From: Bacillota bacterium
Lineage (GTDB): Bacteria > Bacillota > Clostridia > Lachnospirales > Lachnospiraceae
Assembly: GCA_023443225.1 (NCBI GenBank)
Contig: JAEZVF010000071.1
Span: 1-14,703, forward strand
DNA length: 14,703 nucleotides
Direction: 5' to 3'
A model generated the notes under the pieces. That model searched no databases. It was not told the DNA's origin and worked only from the letters and a program-made list of their open reading frames with translations. The number at the start of each line of letters is the position of its first letter. The stretch's first letter is position 1. Both the position numbers and the translations under genes were made by a program. Shown here one piece after another: positions 5,759-13,310 of this stretch.

Positions 5759-7186
5759 CTATAAAATCTCTTTCAACAGCTGATTAATTATACCAGGATC
5801 TGCTTTTCCTTTCATTTCCTTCATGGTCTGGCCAACTAAGAATCCAAGAGCTTTTTCTTTCCCACCCCTATAGTCGGCAACGGAGGTAGGATTAGAAGCA
5901 ATAATTTCTTCTACTACGGACCTTAATGCCCCTTCGTCATTTACCATTCCAAGACCATGTTCTTTTACATATTGTTCTGGATTACAATTTTCCTTAAAAA
6001 CTTGCTCGAAAACTTCTTTCGCTACTGTTCTGTTGATCTTACCGTCCAAAATAAGCTGTATTAAACTGGCAAGGTTTTCAGGTGTAAACAGTATTTCTTC
6101 CGGATCCATTTCTGCTTCCTTTAAAAGACGCATGGTTTCAACCATAAGCCAATTGGATACCTCTTTGGGATTGTTGCATAGAGCAACCGTTTCTTCAAAG
6201 ATATCAGCCAGGTGTTTTGATCCGGTTATAATTGCGGCATCATATACAGGAATATCGTACTGTGTCTCATAGCGGTTCATTTTCTCATCACGAAGTTCCG
6301 GTTGGCGGCTTCGTATTTCCTGAAGCCATTCGTCACTAATTTCAATGGGTACCAGGTCCGGTTCCGGGAAATAACGGTAATCTTGTGCATCCTCTTTCGA
6401 ACGCATGGCAAAACTACTGTCTTTGTTATCATCCCATCTTCTTGTCTCCTGAACTACCTTCTTCCCCTCTTCTAACACCTCAATCTGACGTTTTCTCTCT
6501 CCTTCAATTGCTCTTGCAATCGCCTTGAAAGAGTTCATATTCTTCATTTCCGTTCGAGTTCCAAATTCTTTTGCACCCACTTCTCTGACAGAAAGGTTAA
6601 TATCGGCTCGTAGGGACCCCTCCTGCATCTTACAGTCTGACACCCCAAGATATTGTAACATCAATTTTAATTTTTCCAGATAGGCAATTACTTCATCGGC
6701 AGAGCGCATATCTGGCTCACTGACAATTTCAATCAGAGGCACACCACATCGGTTGTAATCAACCAGTGTGCAGTCTTCCCAGGGATCGTGTACCAATTTA
6801 CCTGCATCCTCTTCCATATGAATTTCATGAATACCGATTACTTTCTTCCGTCCGCCGACTTCAATCTCAATACCACCATTTCTACAGATTGGAAGATATA
6901 ATTGCGATACCTGATAAGCTTTCGGTAGATCAGGGTAAAAATAATTCTTTCGGTCAAACTTACATCTTTGTGTAATTGTACAATTCGTAGCTAACCCTGC
7001 TGCCATTGCAAATTCCACTACTTTTTTATTCAAAACTGGAAGCGTTCCAGGCATGCCGGTACACACCGGGCAACAATGTGTATTCGGATCACCGCCAAAC
7101 TGTGTCGTACAACCGCAGAAAATCTTTGTCTTTGTAGCCAACTCCACATGGACTTCCAGACCGATAACTGTTTCATATGATTTCAT
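5759..7186 (-). CDS. gatB: Aspartyl/glutamyl-tRNA(Asn/Gln) amidotransferase subunit B
   Basis: A 475-residue kinase/tRNA-binding subunit of GatCAB. It phosphorylates the side chain of Asp or Glu on mischarged tRNA and replaces the phosphate with ammonia tunnelled from GatA. Visible features are the opening YETVIGLEVHVEL, the zinc motif CxC-x12-CPxC (Cys24, Cys26, Cys39, Cys42), and FDRKNYFYPDLPKAYQ. HEIHMEEDAGKL and YNRCGVPLIEIVSEPDM follow, then a C-terminal YqeY-like helical domain (residues ~330-475) ending in GxxMKxxxGKADP. Length is normal. The start is ATG 7186 with GGGAG upstream. It is the last gene of the operon and lies 129 bases after gatA, with three hairpins in the gap. The partner AspRS in the same operon points to use in Asn-tRNA formation; Gln-tRNA is also likely, but no GluRS is visible here to test that. 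Confidence 0.97.
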   Translation of the reverse strand: MKSYETVIGLEVHVELATKTKIFCGCTTQFGGDPNTHCCPVCTGMPGTLPVLNKKVVEFAMAAGLATNCTITQRCKFDRKNYFYPDLPKAYQVSQLYLPICRNGGIEIEVGGRKKVIGIHEIHMEEDAGKLVHDPWEDCTLVDYNRCGVPLIEIVSEPDMRSADEVIAYLEKLKLMLQYLGVSDCKMQEGSLRADINLSVREVGAKEFGTRTEMKNMNSFKAIARAIEGERKRQIEVLEEGKKVVQETRRWDDNKDSSFAMRSKEDAQDYRYFPEPDLVPIEISDEWLQEIRSRQPELRDEKMNRYETQYDIPVYDAAIITGSKHLADIFEETVALCNNPKEVSNWLMVETMRLLKEAEMDPEEILFTPENLASLIQLILDGKINRTVAKEVFEQVFKENCNPEQYVKEHGLGMVNDEGALRSVVEEIIASNPTSVADYRGGKEKALGFLVGQTMKEMKGKADPGIINQLLKEIL

Positions 7187-7199
7187 ATTTGACTCCCAT

Positions 7200-7300
7200 C
7201 TGCGTGCTTTGCACGCTTACAAATAAAGGGGAGAGAAAAAGAATTTCTTTCTCTCTTGCTCCCATTGCATAACACATCTATCTGCTTAGAGATGTGTTGT
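7200..7300 (-). other. Three consecutive hairpins in the gatA-gatB spacer
   Basis: Three perfect stems follow one another: GCGTGC/GCACGC (7202-7216), GAGAGAAA/TTTCTCTC (7231-7255) and AACACATCT/AGATGTGTT (7271-7298). None is followed by a T-run on the transcribed strand, so they are not typical terminators. They may affect mRNA processing or stability between gatA and gatB. Confidence 0.6.
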
Positions 7301-7315
7301 CACCTTCCCTTTCCA

Positions 7316-8794
7316 TTAAATTCCTACTGGTCTAACATACTTTTTCGTCTGTTCAAAGCTGTATGCCGCACGAATAATATCCTTTTCTCCAAAATGTCTG
7401 CCTATCAATTGCAAGCCAATCGGCAGCCCCTTGGAATCCACACCACAAGGCAAGCTGATTGCAGGCAGTCCGGCCAGATTAATAGAAACGGTGTAAATGT
7501 CTCCCAGATACATTTTAAGCGGATCTACCAAACTTTCTCCTAATTTAGGTGCTGTGGAAGGTGCTGTTGGTCCTAACAAAATATCATAATTAGCAAATGC
7601 CTTGTCAAACCCAGCTTTTATAATTGCTTTCACCTTTAAAGCCTTATTATAGTAAGCATCATAGTATCCGGAACTTAACACAAAGGCTCCAATCATCATC
7701 CTTCGCTTTACTTCGTTTCCAAAGCCCTCACTTCTGCTCTTCTTATATACTTCTTGAAGACCTTCAAAATCATTGCTACGGTATCCGTATTTTACACCGT
7801 CGTATCTAGATAAGTTCGAACTTGCTTCTGCAGAAGCAATTACATAATAAGCAGGAATTGCATAATCAACCGCATCCAAATCAAACTCTTCTACAATAGC
7901 ACCTTTCTCTCTTAATCTATCTGCCGCTGCAAGTACACTGCTCCTTACTTCAGAATTTAAACCAGACCCCAAATATCCTTTGGGAATTCCAATTTTCATT
8001 CCCTTCACGTCATCGATAAGTGCACTTGCATACTGATAATACGTACGATTCACCGAAGTTGAGTCTTTTTTATCATAACCAGAGATTAGGTCTAATGCTG
8101 CTGCACAATCAGAAACATTCCTGGCAATTGGACCAATTTGATCCAGTGAGGAAGCATAGGCTATTAATCCATAACGGGAAACGGTTCCATAGGTCGGTTT
8201 GATTCCGGTTACCCCACAGAAGGAACTTGGCTGACGAATTGAACCACCGGTGTCTGAACCCAAGGAGTAAAATGCTTCCTCTGCTGCCACAGCAGCTGCA
8301 GAACCACCACTTGAGCCTCCCGACACGTGTTCTGTATTCCATGGATTTTTCGTTGCACCATAAAAGGAGGTTTCCGTTGTGCTGCCCATTGCAAATTCAT
8401 CCATATTGACTTTGCCAATCAACACGGCTCCAGCCTGTTTCAGCCTCTCAACAACGGTTGCTTGATAAGGTGGTTTGAAATTATATAATATTTTTGAAGC
8501 ACAGGTTGTTTTCACCCCTTTTGTACAAATATTATCCTTTACCGCTACAGGTACGCCGGCAAGTGGTGAGTCCTTAAGCGCACCTCCATCAATTAATTGT
8601 TGTACTTTTCGTGCCCGCTCCAATGCTTCTTCTTCTAATAGCGTTATATAACAATTGTATTTGCTATCATTTTCTTTTATCTTTTCGAATTGAGCCTTAG
8701 TTGCTTCCAACACAGAAATTTCTTGTTTTTTTATTTTAGCGCCTAGTTCTAAGGCTGATAATTGTGTTATATCCATAGCTTTATCCATTCCCAT
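7316..8794 (-). CDS. gatA: Aspartyl/glutamyl-tRNA(Asn/Gln) amidotransferase subunit A
   Basis: A 492-residue amidase-signature subunit that hydrolyses glutamine to supply ammonia to GatB. The Ser-cisSer-Lys triad is present: Lys86 (VAVKDN), Ser161 (GGSSGGSA) and Ser185 (SDTGGSIRQP). Spacing matches known GatA proteins. The C-terminus LPIGLQLIGRHFGE is also typical. The start at ATG 8794 has AAAGG 6 bases upstream; ATG 8788 and 8776 are in-frame alternatives, and most family members would align from the last (MDITQLSALEL). It lies 56 bases downstream of gatC in the operon order aspS-gatC-gatA-gatB. Confidence 0.97.
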   Translation of the reverse strand: MGMDKAMDITQLSALELGAKIKKQEISVLEATKAQFEKIKENDSKYNCYITLLEEEALERARKVQQLIDGGALKDSPLAGVPVAVKDNICTKGVKTTCASKILYNFKPPYQATVVERLKQAGAVLIGKVNMDEFAMGSTTETSFYGATKNPWNTEHVSGGSSGGSAAAVAAEEAFYSLGSDTGGSIRQPSSFCGVTGIKPTYGTVSRYGLIAYASSLDQIGPIARNVSDCAAALDLISGYDKKDSTSVNRTYYQYASALIDDVKGMKIGIPKGYLGSGLNSEVRSSVLAAADRLREKGAIVEEFDLDAVDYAIPAYYVIASAEASSNLSRYDGVKYGYRSNDFEGLQEVYKKSRSEGFGNEVKRRMMIGAFVLSSGYYDAYYNKALKVKAIIKAGFDKAFANYDILLGPTAPSTAPKLGESLVDPLKMYLGDIYTVSINLAGLPAISLPCGVDSKGLPIGLQLIGRHFGEKDIIRAAYSFEQTKKYVRPVGI

Positions 8795-8850
8795 GATACC
8801 TTTCTTTTTTATTTTCTTTGGACGTTACGACTTCATTTTGTAAATTCCTA

Positions 8851-9138
8851 TTACTCCACCGTCTTAGGAACGATAAAGCATCCTTCCTTCTGCACCGGAG
8901 CATTGCTTAATAAGATATCCCTGTTTGGTTCGTTTTCTACAATATCCTCACGGAAAACATTACGAATTGGGAACACATGAGACATGGGCTCAATATTGTC
9001 GGTATCTAATTCATTCATAGTATCGATATATTCCAAAAGATTGCCTAAATCCTGCTTTGCCTTTTCTTTTTCTTCCTTACTTAATTCGAGCTTCGCAAGC
9101 GCTGCCACATATTGAATGGTATCCTCATTGATTGTCAT
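8851..9138 (-). CDS. gatC: Aspartyl/glutamyl-tRNA(Asn/Gln) amidotransferase subunit C
   Basis: A 95-residue small subunit that wraps around GatA and stabilises the GatA-GatB complex. It has the typical opening helix (VAALAKLELSKEEK), LGNLLEYIDTMNELDTDNIEP, the FPIRNVFREDIVE segment and the C-terminal FIVPKTVE. ATG 9138 is chosen because AAAGGAG lies 8 bases upstream; the in-frame ATG at 9168 would add ten atypical residues and start inside the preceding hairpin arm. A 126-base gap separates it from aspS, containing a strong hairpin and a possible internal promoter. Confidence 0.95.
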   Translation of the reverse strand: MTINEDTIQYVAALAKLELSKEEKEKAKQDLGNLLEYIDTMNELDTDNIEPMSHVFPIRNVFREDIVENEPNRDILLSNAPVQKEGCFIVPKTVE

Positions 9139-9161
9139 AATAAAACTCCTTTCATTTTTGG

Positions 9162-9225
9162 GGGTCATAAGCCCAATTTAGTCTATTTCATGAATAGTTT
9201 CAGCTACTCTGGGCTTATAACACCC
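9162..9225 (-). other. Intercistronic hairpin between aspS and gatC
   Basis: GGGTCATAAGCCCA (9162-9175) pairs with TGGGCTTATAACACCC (9210-9225) apart from a small bulge. CTATT (9183-9187) and AATAG (9193-9197) form an inner stem. On the transcribed strand the hairpin is followed by CCCCCAAAAATG, not a T-run, so it is more likely an mRNA structure than a terminator. Confidence 0.65.
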
Positions 9226-9242
9226 AAACCGACATTACCCAT

Positions 9243-9251
9243 ATTATACCA
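9243..9251 (-). promoter_or_regulatory. Possible extended -10 promoter for gatCAB
   Basis: On the minus strand the bases TGGTATAAT match the extended -10 form TGnTATAAT. No good -35 box was found. It lies 14 bases after the aspS stop and about 105 bases before gatC, so it could allow gatCAB expression independent of the T-box. Confidence 0.35.
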
Positions 9252-9264
9252 CTTTTACCAACCA

Positions 9265-10605
9265 TTATGGTTCCAAACGGGATACATCCCTCGGGAATAA
9301 GGTCGTTTCCCGTACATTCTGCTCTCCTAACAACCTCATGGTAAGTCGTTCCAGTCCAATACCAAGTCCACCATGTGGCGGCATCCCATGCTTATGAATC
9401 ATAAGATAGTTTGTAAAATCATCAGGATTCAAACCTCTTGCTATCATTTTGCTCACTTGCTCTTCATAAGAATGAATTCTCTGTCCTCCAGTGGTAATCT
9501 CCATACCATGAAAAAGCAAGTCAAAACTTAAGGTGAATTTAGTATCTTTGGGATCATCCATTGCATAGAAAGGCCTCTTCTTCGATGGATAATGTGTAAC
9601 AAATACAAAATCACAATTTTGTTCTTCCTTGAAATATTTACCAATTAAAACCTCTTCCTCGGGTTCTAAATCATAGGGGTCACGAATTTTTCGATTGTAT
9701 TTTTCAGAAACAAGTCTTTTTGCTTCATCAAAACGAACCGCTGGAATATTCGATACCTTGGGTAAAGTAATTTCTAAAAGATTAATTTCTTTTGCATATT
9801 CACTGGATATAAAATCCATCATGTAAGATAACATGGCAGCTTCCATTTCCATAACTTCTTCAAAACCATCGATATAACCCATTTCAAAATCTAAACTAAC
9901 ATATTCATTTAAATGCCTGCTTGTATTGTGTTTCTCTGCACGGAATACGGGAGCTGCCTCAAACACTCTGTCATAAATACCTACCATGGTTTGCTTATAG
10001 AATTGTGGACTTTGCGCTAAGAATGCTTTTTTACCAAAGTATTCTAATTTAAATACATTCGCACCGCCCTCTGCATTCCCTGCTACTATCTTGGGTGTAC
10101 GTATCTCCGTAAAATGCTGTGAAAACATAAAATCACGAAAACCACGAACAATACCTTCCTGAATCTTAAAAATAGCACGCTCCCGTAGGTTTCTAAGGGA
10201 GATGGGGCGTAAGGATAGTTTTGTCTCCAATGAAGTGTTTAATTTCCACTTATTAATTGGAATCGGCATGACTGTATCCGGTGCGGGTTCGGATAAAATC
10301 CTTAAATCTGACAATAGGATCTCAAATCCTCCAGGTGCGCGTGTTTCCTGTGATACAATTCCAATTGCTTCAACGGTCACGCCTTCTCTTAAATCCTTTC
10401 GGTTAAAGTGAGGCACTTTATTCTCATCAAATACACATTGTACTAACCCTTCAGATTTTCGCAAAATAACAAAAGTTATTTCGCTCATATCACGTAACGC
10501 ATGTATAGCTCCTCGGATTTTTACTTGTTGGCCATATAATTGCTCATTCATAATATCACGAATTTCCATTACATCTTTTTTCTTAATACCACTTATCAAT
10601 TCCAT
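9265..10605 (-). CDS. aspS: Archaeal-type, probably non-discriminating aspartyl-tRNA synthetase (AspRS2)
   Basis: A 446-residue class IIb synthetase, much shorter than the ~590-residue bacterial AspRS and lacking its GAD insertion. The N-terminal OB-fold anticodon domain covers ~15-105. The catalytic domain has motif 2 FRAEKHNTSRHLNEY (from Phe221), FDLLFHGMEITTGGQRIH (the Asp-type pocket, unlike AsnRS), and motif 3 GLGIGLERLTMRLLG near 413-427. It attaches Asp to tRNA-Asp and, in this subfamily when paired with GatCAB, also to tRNA-Asn, which GatCAB then amidates. Non-discrimination is inferred from the operon. The start is ATG 10605 with AAAGGAGG 7 bases upstream. It is the first gene after the T-box leader. 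Confidence 0.93.
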   Translation of the reverse strand: MELISGIKKKDVMEIRDIMNEQLYGQQVKIRGAIHALRDMSEITFVILRKSEGLVQCVFDENKVPHFNRKDLREGVTVEAIGIVSQETRAPGGFEILLSDLRILSEPAPDTVMPIPINKWKLNTSLETKLSLRPISLRNLRERAIFKIQEGIVRGFRDFMFSQHFTEIRTPKIVAGNAEGGANVFKLEYFGKKAFLAQSPQFYKQTMVGIYDRVFEAAPVFRAEKHNTSRHLNEYVSLDFEMGYIDGFEEVMEMEAAMLSYMMDFISSEYAKEINLLEITLPKVSNIPAVRFDEAKRLVSEKYNRKIRDPYDLEPEEEVLIGKYFKEEQNCDFVFVTHYPSKKRPFYAMDDPKDTKFTLSFDLLFHGMEITTGGQRIHSYEEQVSKMIARGLNPDDFTNYLMIHKHGMPPHGGLGIGLERLTMRLLGEQNVRETTLFPRDVSRLEP

Positions 10606-10637
10606 GAGACTGCCTCCTTTTATGATTCAAATAACTA

Positions 10638-10692
10638 AAAAAATCCCGAGTATCTAAGATTATGTTTTCAACATAATCTTAGATACTCGGGA
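10638..10692 (-). terminator. Regulated terminator of the T-box leader
   Basis: The arms at 10644-10666 and 10670-10692 are exact complements: 23 pairs around a 3-base loop, followed on the transcribed strand by TTTTTTT. The first transcribed arm starts within the bases shared with the antiterminator. The aspS ribosome binding site follows about 27 bases further on. Confidence 0.93.
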
Positions 10693-10980
10693 CGGGATAC
10701 AAAATCATCTTAATAATTCAACTTTACTGAAATTATAAATATCATTACCCGCGGTACCACCCGCATTGAGAATCAAAGACTCTCCTCTCGTTCACTTAAC
10801 GCGTGCGACGCACGAACCTACTACAGTTTATTTCTTTAGAAAATTAGAAATAACCATTCAACCCGTGAGCTCCAGAGTGTTCCTTCCTGAATCTATCATC
10901 TAAGGCATGCTCTCAGTCGGTGACACGCCATTCCTGTTATTCAATGCAATCCATCCAGGTTAGTCTCTTTCATAGCTTTT
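10640..10980 (-). promoter_or_regulatory. T-box riboswitch leader of the aspS-gatCAB operon
   Basis: The conserved T-box sequence AATGCGGGTGGTACCGCGGGT lies on the minus strand around 10766-10746 (core 10762-10748). CCCGTCCC follows at 10696-10689, which is the antiterminator 3' strand and overlaps the terminator. The stem I region spans about 10976-10866, with outer pairs AGCT/AGCT and AGAG/CTCT and a distal stem GGCGTG/CATGCC. In the 3' side of the apparent specifier loop the bases are GGAACAC, giving AAC (Asn) followed by A, overlapping GAA (Glu) in GAAC at 10882-10879. Uncharged tRNA binding would favour the antiterminator and switch the operon on. Stem I was folded by eye only. Confidence 0.9.
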
Positions 10981-11002
10981 CTATTTATTATTTATATTAA
11001 AT

Positions 11003-11044
11003 TATAAAAAAATACAAAGGTATATAATGATTACAACACCTTTG
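11003..11044 (-). terminator. Terminator of the LtaS-like gene
   Basis: On the minus strand CAAAGGTGT pairs with ATACCTTTG (11044-11014) and GTAAT with ATTAT inside it, followed by TATTTTTTTAT. It lies 61 bases after the stop codon and just before the T-box leader, separating the envelope genes from the aspS operon. Confidence 0.75.
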
Positions 11045-11105
11045 CTGTTGACTTATCTTAGCACAGAACTTATAAGATTGCAAGTAGTGTTTTATTTTTA
11101 ATTTT

Positions 11106-13223
11106 TTATGGTAAAATATAACGATAATAATCTTTTTCAAGAATACTCTCGGATATTAAGAATTTATTTTTTATAATCTGATTCAACTTCTCAATATAAT
11201 TGTCAGGCAATTCTTCCCCAGTAAACTTTATGATTTCCTTTGTTGTACTGTTGTAACTTACCTTATCGTTGATAAAGCTGCGGTTAGAGAATATTACCAA
11301 TGGTTCTGCGTCCGACAATATATCTCTGCCCATAAATAAACGGGAATCATAAGAAATTCCAAAGAGATTGTATAGGGTTGGTAAGATGTCCAAGCTAGAG
11401 CAAGCCTTATCAATAATAATCGGTTTCTTTATAGCACCTGACCAAAGTATAAAATGATTTTGATATAATTCAAAGTTCTCTTCAATCTCACGTCCTGCTA
11501 ATTCATCAATTTTTTTCTTCTCTAAACCATATGGATAATGATCAGCACTAAGTGCAATTACTGTCTGATCGGCGATTCCTTTCTCCTCCAGCGTTATTAT
11601 GAGTTTTTCTAAAGCACGATCCAATTCAACATTACAGGCAAGATAAGCCTTTGACTCCATGGAATAAGGCAATTTTTCAACTACTTCCCTGTTTTTAGTA
11701 GCCATCTGATTACCCATAAAAGTATAATTCATATGCCCACTGACGGTCATGTAATAGGTATGAAACGGTTGGTCTTTAATATACTCCGGTATGGTTTTCT
11801 CCATCATTTCTAAATCCGATTCCGGCCAACTTTCTGTAAGTTCCAGTCCGTTTCCCACTCCTTTATACAGGTATCCCATATTGGGATGTGAAATATGACG
11901 TTTATAGTATGTATAGGTATGGTTATGATAAGCCCGGCAACGATATCCCAGACTTCCAAACTGGGTACCTAATGCAAATGGCATAGCATTGCTGCCAGAT
12001 TCAATAAAGCTGGTTACACCTTCTTTCGGAAGAAGACTTGTACAAGCCACATACTCCCCGTCGCTGGTACTTGCCCACCATAAGGGTGTATAAAAATTTT
12101 GAAAAACAAAACCTTCATGAACCAATTTATATAAGGTCGGTGTAATTTCTTTATCTACCGCATAAGGAGAGAATCCTTCCGCCGTTAACAGGATCAAATT
12201 AAACCCTTCGAATAAGCCTGTATATTTATTTTTATTTGTAGGAACGGAAGATGCAAAATACTCATGCATCTTTTTTATTGTTGTATTTGATTCCTGCTCA
12301 GCCAAAGCAGCAAAATCAATATCCAAAACATTAGGAGAAGTATCAATCGGGGCTGGGGTTGGGGTTGGAGTTGGGGTAACATTCATAGTAACTGAAGTAA
12401 CAACAGGTTGTTTTACTATCACTTTGTTTTTGGCCATTTCCTTTTCATTCCCATTCGGTATCCCTGAAGATGCAGAATCGATGACCAATCCTGTTTCCAA
12501 GGAACCGTAATTGTCATGACGAAAAAGCAATTGTTCCACATCATATCTGGTAGCTGTCAATAATCCCAACTGTTCCACTCCCATTTCCTGTACCCATGTA
12601 TGATAATAGAGATCATAGGGGGAATATGTCTCCTTCCCATAGAGTGGAAGCACTATCATAAATAAGATATGGATAAAGATGCTAGCTCCTAGCATAGCAT
12701 ATAGTCTATTAACAGACTCCTTTTCTGTAGAGAATACATGTTTCATCAAATACGCGAAAATAGGTATTGGCAATAACAAGAGCGTAATTCCATACAAGTT
12801 ATCTACTATTGCAGACAGTATCTGGGATGAAAATTCCAATGCATCCCCACCAACAGCTCTAATGGAATACAAGGATAAAAATGTCTTAAAAATGTCATGA
12901 TAAACCAGCTGAACGCAATAAAGCAGACAGAATCCGGCAATAAAAATCCAAGTTAGTATTTGGTTCAATTTACTCTTAAAAATACTCGTTAGGAAAGCAA
13001 TCATCGTTCCGCTTGTAATTGCTATTACGATCGGAAGTATAAAATGTTTGTTGAGCCCACCAAAAACCAATACTTGAAATACAAGTTCAAGATATATAAT
13101 AATGAACTGTAAAGCTAGTATTTTCATAATACATTTTTTATGATTTTCCCAAAAACATCTTAGAAACTCGGAAACATACACCAAGTTTAATTCTTCTGTA
13201 CTCGGATCTCTATCATCCTTCAT
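11106..13223 (-). CDS. LtaS-like membrane sulfatase / phosphoglycerol transferase
   Basis: A 705-residue membrane protein, numbered from ATG 13223. Five likely membrane segments lie near residues 33-53, 61-82, 90-110, 141-162 and 176-196. A linker with a Thr-Pro repeat (~281-292) leads to a large extracellular alkaline-phosphatase-like sulfatase domain (~335-660). Metal and catalytic positions of the LtaS family are visible: Glu349 (TAEGFS), Thr386 as nucleophile (ASTSDGEY), His497 (TVSGHMNY) and Asp561-His562 (SADHYP). Such enzymes transfer glycerol phosphate onto lipid or sugar acceptors at the outer membrane face; the exact acceptor is unknown here. ATG 13223 is chosen over the in-frame TTG 13238 because GGAGG overlaps the TTG and lies 8 bases before the ATG. 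The S66 gene lies 87 bases upstream on the same strand, so co-transcription is possible. Confidence 0.88.
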   Translation of the reverse strand: MKDDRDPSTEELNLVYVSEFLRCFWENHKKCIMKILALQFIIIYLELVFQVLVFGGLNKHFILPIVIAITSGTMIAFLTSIFKSKLNQILTWIFIAGFCLLYCVQLVYHDIFKTFLSLYSIRAVGGDALEFSSQILSAIVDNLYGITLLLLPIPIFAYLMKHVFSTEKESVNRLYAMLGASIFIHILFMIVLPLYGKETYSPYDLYYHTWVQEMGVEQLGLLTATRYDVEQLLFRHDNYGSLETGLVIDSASSGIPNGNEKEMAKNKVIVKQPVVTSVTMNVTPTPTPTPAPIDTSPNVLDIDFAALAEQESNTTIKKMHEYFASSVPTNKNKYTGLFEGFNLILLTAEGFSPYAVDKEITPTLYKLVHEGFVFQNFYTPLWWASTSDGEYVACTSLLPKEGVTSFIESGSNAMPFALGTQFGSLGYRCRAYHNHTYTYYKRHISHPNMGYLYKGVGNGLELTESWPESDLEMMEKTIPEYIKDQPFHTYYMTVSGHMNYTFMGNQMATKNREVVEKLPYSMESKAYLACNVELDRALEKLIITLEEKGIADQTVIALSADHYPYGLEKKKIDELAGREIEENFELYQNHFILWSGAIKKPIIIDKACSSLDILPTLYNLFGISYDSRLFMGRDILSDAEPLVIFSNRSFINDKVSYNSTTKEIIKFTGEELPDNYIEKLNQIIKNKFLISESILEKDYYRYILP
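12349..12377. repeat. G-rich 6-bp tandem repeat encoding the Thr-Pro linker
   Basis: Units GGGGCT, GGGGTT, GGGGTT, GGAGTT, GGGGT run head to tail on the plus strand. On the coding strand they give alternating Thr-Pro codons, the hinge between membrane and catalytic domains of the LtaS-like protein. The G-runs sit on the template strand. Confidence 0.9.
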
Positions 13224-13310
13224 TACGCTTTCCTCCAATGATTATTATTGTTACATCATTACAAGAGGGTATAGCAAATCCCTTCCGTTTACTCCTTTGT
13301 TACGGCTCTT

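Noticed and set aside
8109..8418. Overlapping ORFs in both alternative frames within gatA
   Set aside because: They are shadow frames of the conserved GatA core around the catalytic serines.
9139..9168. Earlier ATG (9168) for gatC
   Set aside because: It would start inside the hairpin arm and add ten residues absent from the family; ATG 9138 has AAAGGAG at good spacing.
9259..9271. AACCATTATGGTT palindrome over the aspS stop codon as an operator
   Set aside because: It is short, partly coding and not repeated elsewhere in the window.
10981..11013. Vegetative promoter for the T-box leader
   Set aside because: TATAAT (11006-11001) and TATAAA (10996-10991) are present, but no acceptable -35 box lies at 16-18 bases, so I do not place the promoter.
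13224..13238. TTG start for the LtaS-like gene
   Set aside because: It overlaps the GGAGG that serves ATG 13223.
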